Shown one piece after another: positions 14,141 to 14,173 of a stretch of 14,173 nt of DNA. Source of the stretch: Clostridium sp. UBA4548. GTDB lineage: Bacteria; Bacillota; Clostridia; Clostridiales; Clostridiaceae. The position numbers and the translations under genes are program-made. The stretch lies in NCBI RefSeq assembly GCF_002387895.1, contig NZ_DGLI01000002.1, positions 145,947 to 160,119 on the forward strand, given 5' to 3'. The notes below the pieces were generated by a model. The model did not search any database, was not told where the DNA came from, and saw nothing but the letters and a program-made list of their open reading frames with translations. The stretch's first letter is position 1; each line of letters opens with the position of its first letter.

Positions 14141-14173
14141 CTAATCCTCCCCATAGTCAAGACCACCCGTAAA
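14141..14173 (-). CDS. Possible C-terminal tail of a gene running off the right edge
   Basis: Read from the window edge, the minus strand gives ten sense codons (FTGGLDYGED) and then TAG at 14143-14141. The base composition is visibly richer in G than the AT-rich region that follows, as expected for coding sequence. Ten residues are too few to assign a family, and a second frame stays open for 24 codons, so this is tentative. Confidence 0.3.
   Translation of the reverse strand, partial: FTGGLDYGED

Noticed and set aside
14154..14173. CGGGTGGTC on the minus strand, resembling the T-box AGGGTGG motif
   Set aside because: The rest of the T-box core (AACCGCG, antiterminator and terminator stems) is absent and the next genes are not aminoacyl-tRNA or amino-acid genes. 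A coding tail explains it equally well.

Overview
This is a very AT-rich, Gram-positive-looking window, most like a low-GC Clostridium (cluster I). The evidence is strong AGGAGG-type ribosome binding sites, AT-ending codons and a CcpA-like regulator. Every gene I can support is on the minus strand, so transcription runs from high to low coordinates. I see no tRNA, rRNA, CRISPR array, insertion sequence, integrase or phage gene.

Right part (14173 down to 11057). A possible 10-codon tail of a gene enters at the right edge. It is followed by about 600 bases without a gene, which carry an unusual series of inverted repeats ahead of a LacI/GalR-family regulator resembling CcpA (12542-13537). Next comes a membrane-anchored SGNH/GDSL-like protein (11057-12367) that has lost the usual C-terminal Asp/His catalytic pair. 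It ends in a clear intrinsic terminator at 11015-11049.

Middle (10625 down to 6546). One very large gene encodes a 1359-residue superfamily 1 helicase of the Dna2/NAM7 (AAA_11/AAA_12) type. Its C-terminal Vsr-like/MTES_1575-like nuclease domain lacks most of the expected acidic and His residues. No partner gene accompanies it. Proteins with this layout include known and suspected anti-phage factors, so it is the best candidate here for an uncharacterised system.

Left part (6281 down to 69). A surface-polysaccharide or glycan operon reads, in order of transcription: PglE-like aminotransferase, PglC-like phosphoglycosyl transferase, PglD/NeuD-like acetyltransferase, GT4 glycosyltransferase, CapF reductase and CapG 2-epimerase. 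The first three fit synthesis of UDP-N,N'-diacetylbacillosamine (or a similar diamino sugar) and its transfer to undecaprenyl phosphate. CapF and CapG are the last two steps to UDP-N-acetyl-L-fucosamine. The glycosyltransferase between them is likely to add the second sugar. Two dehydratases that these pathways need (PglF-like and CapE) are not in the window. Flippase, polymerase and ligase are also absent, so the locus probably continues past the left edge.

Regulation. The operon leader (6282-6545) has an extended -10 promoter, a 21-bp dyad at the predicted transcription start and, further down, a match to the flexible clostridial cre (CcpA site) pattern. Together with the CcpA-like gene about 6 kb away, this suggests carbon-source control of the glycan operon. 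All functional calls rest on reading the sequence and remembered family features; no search was run.
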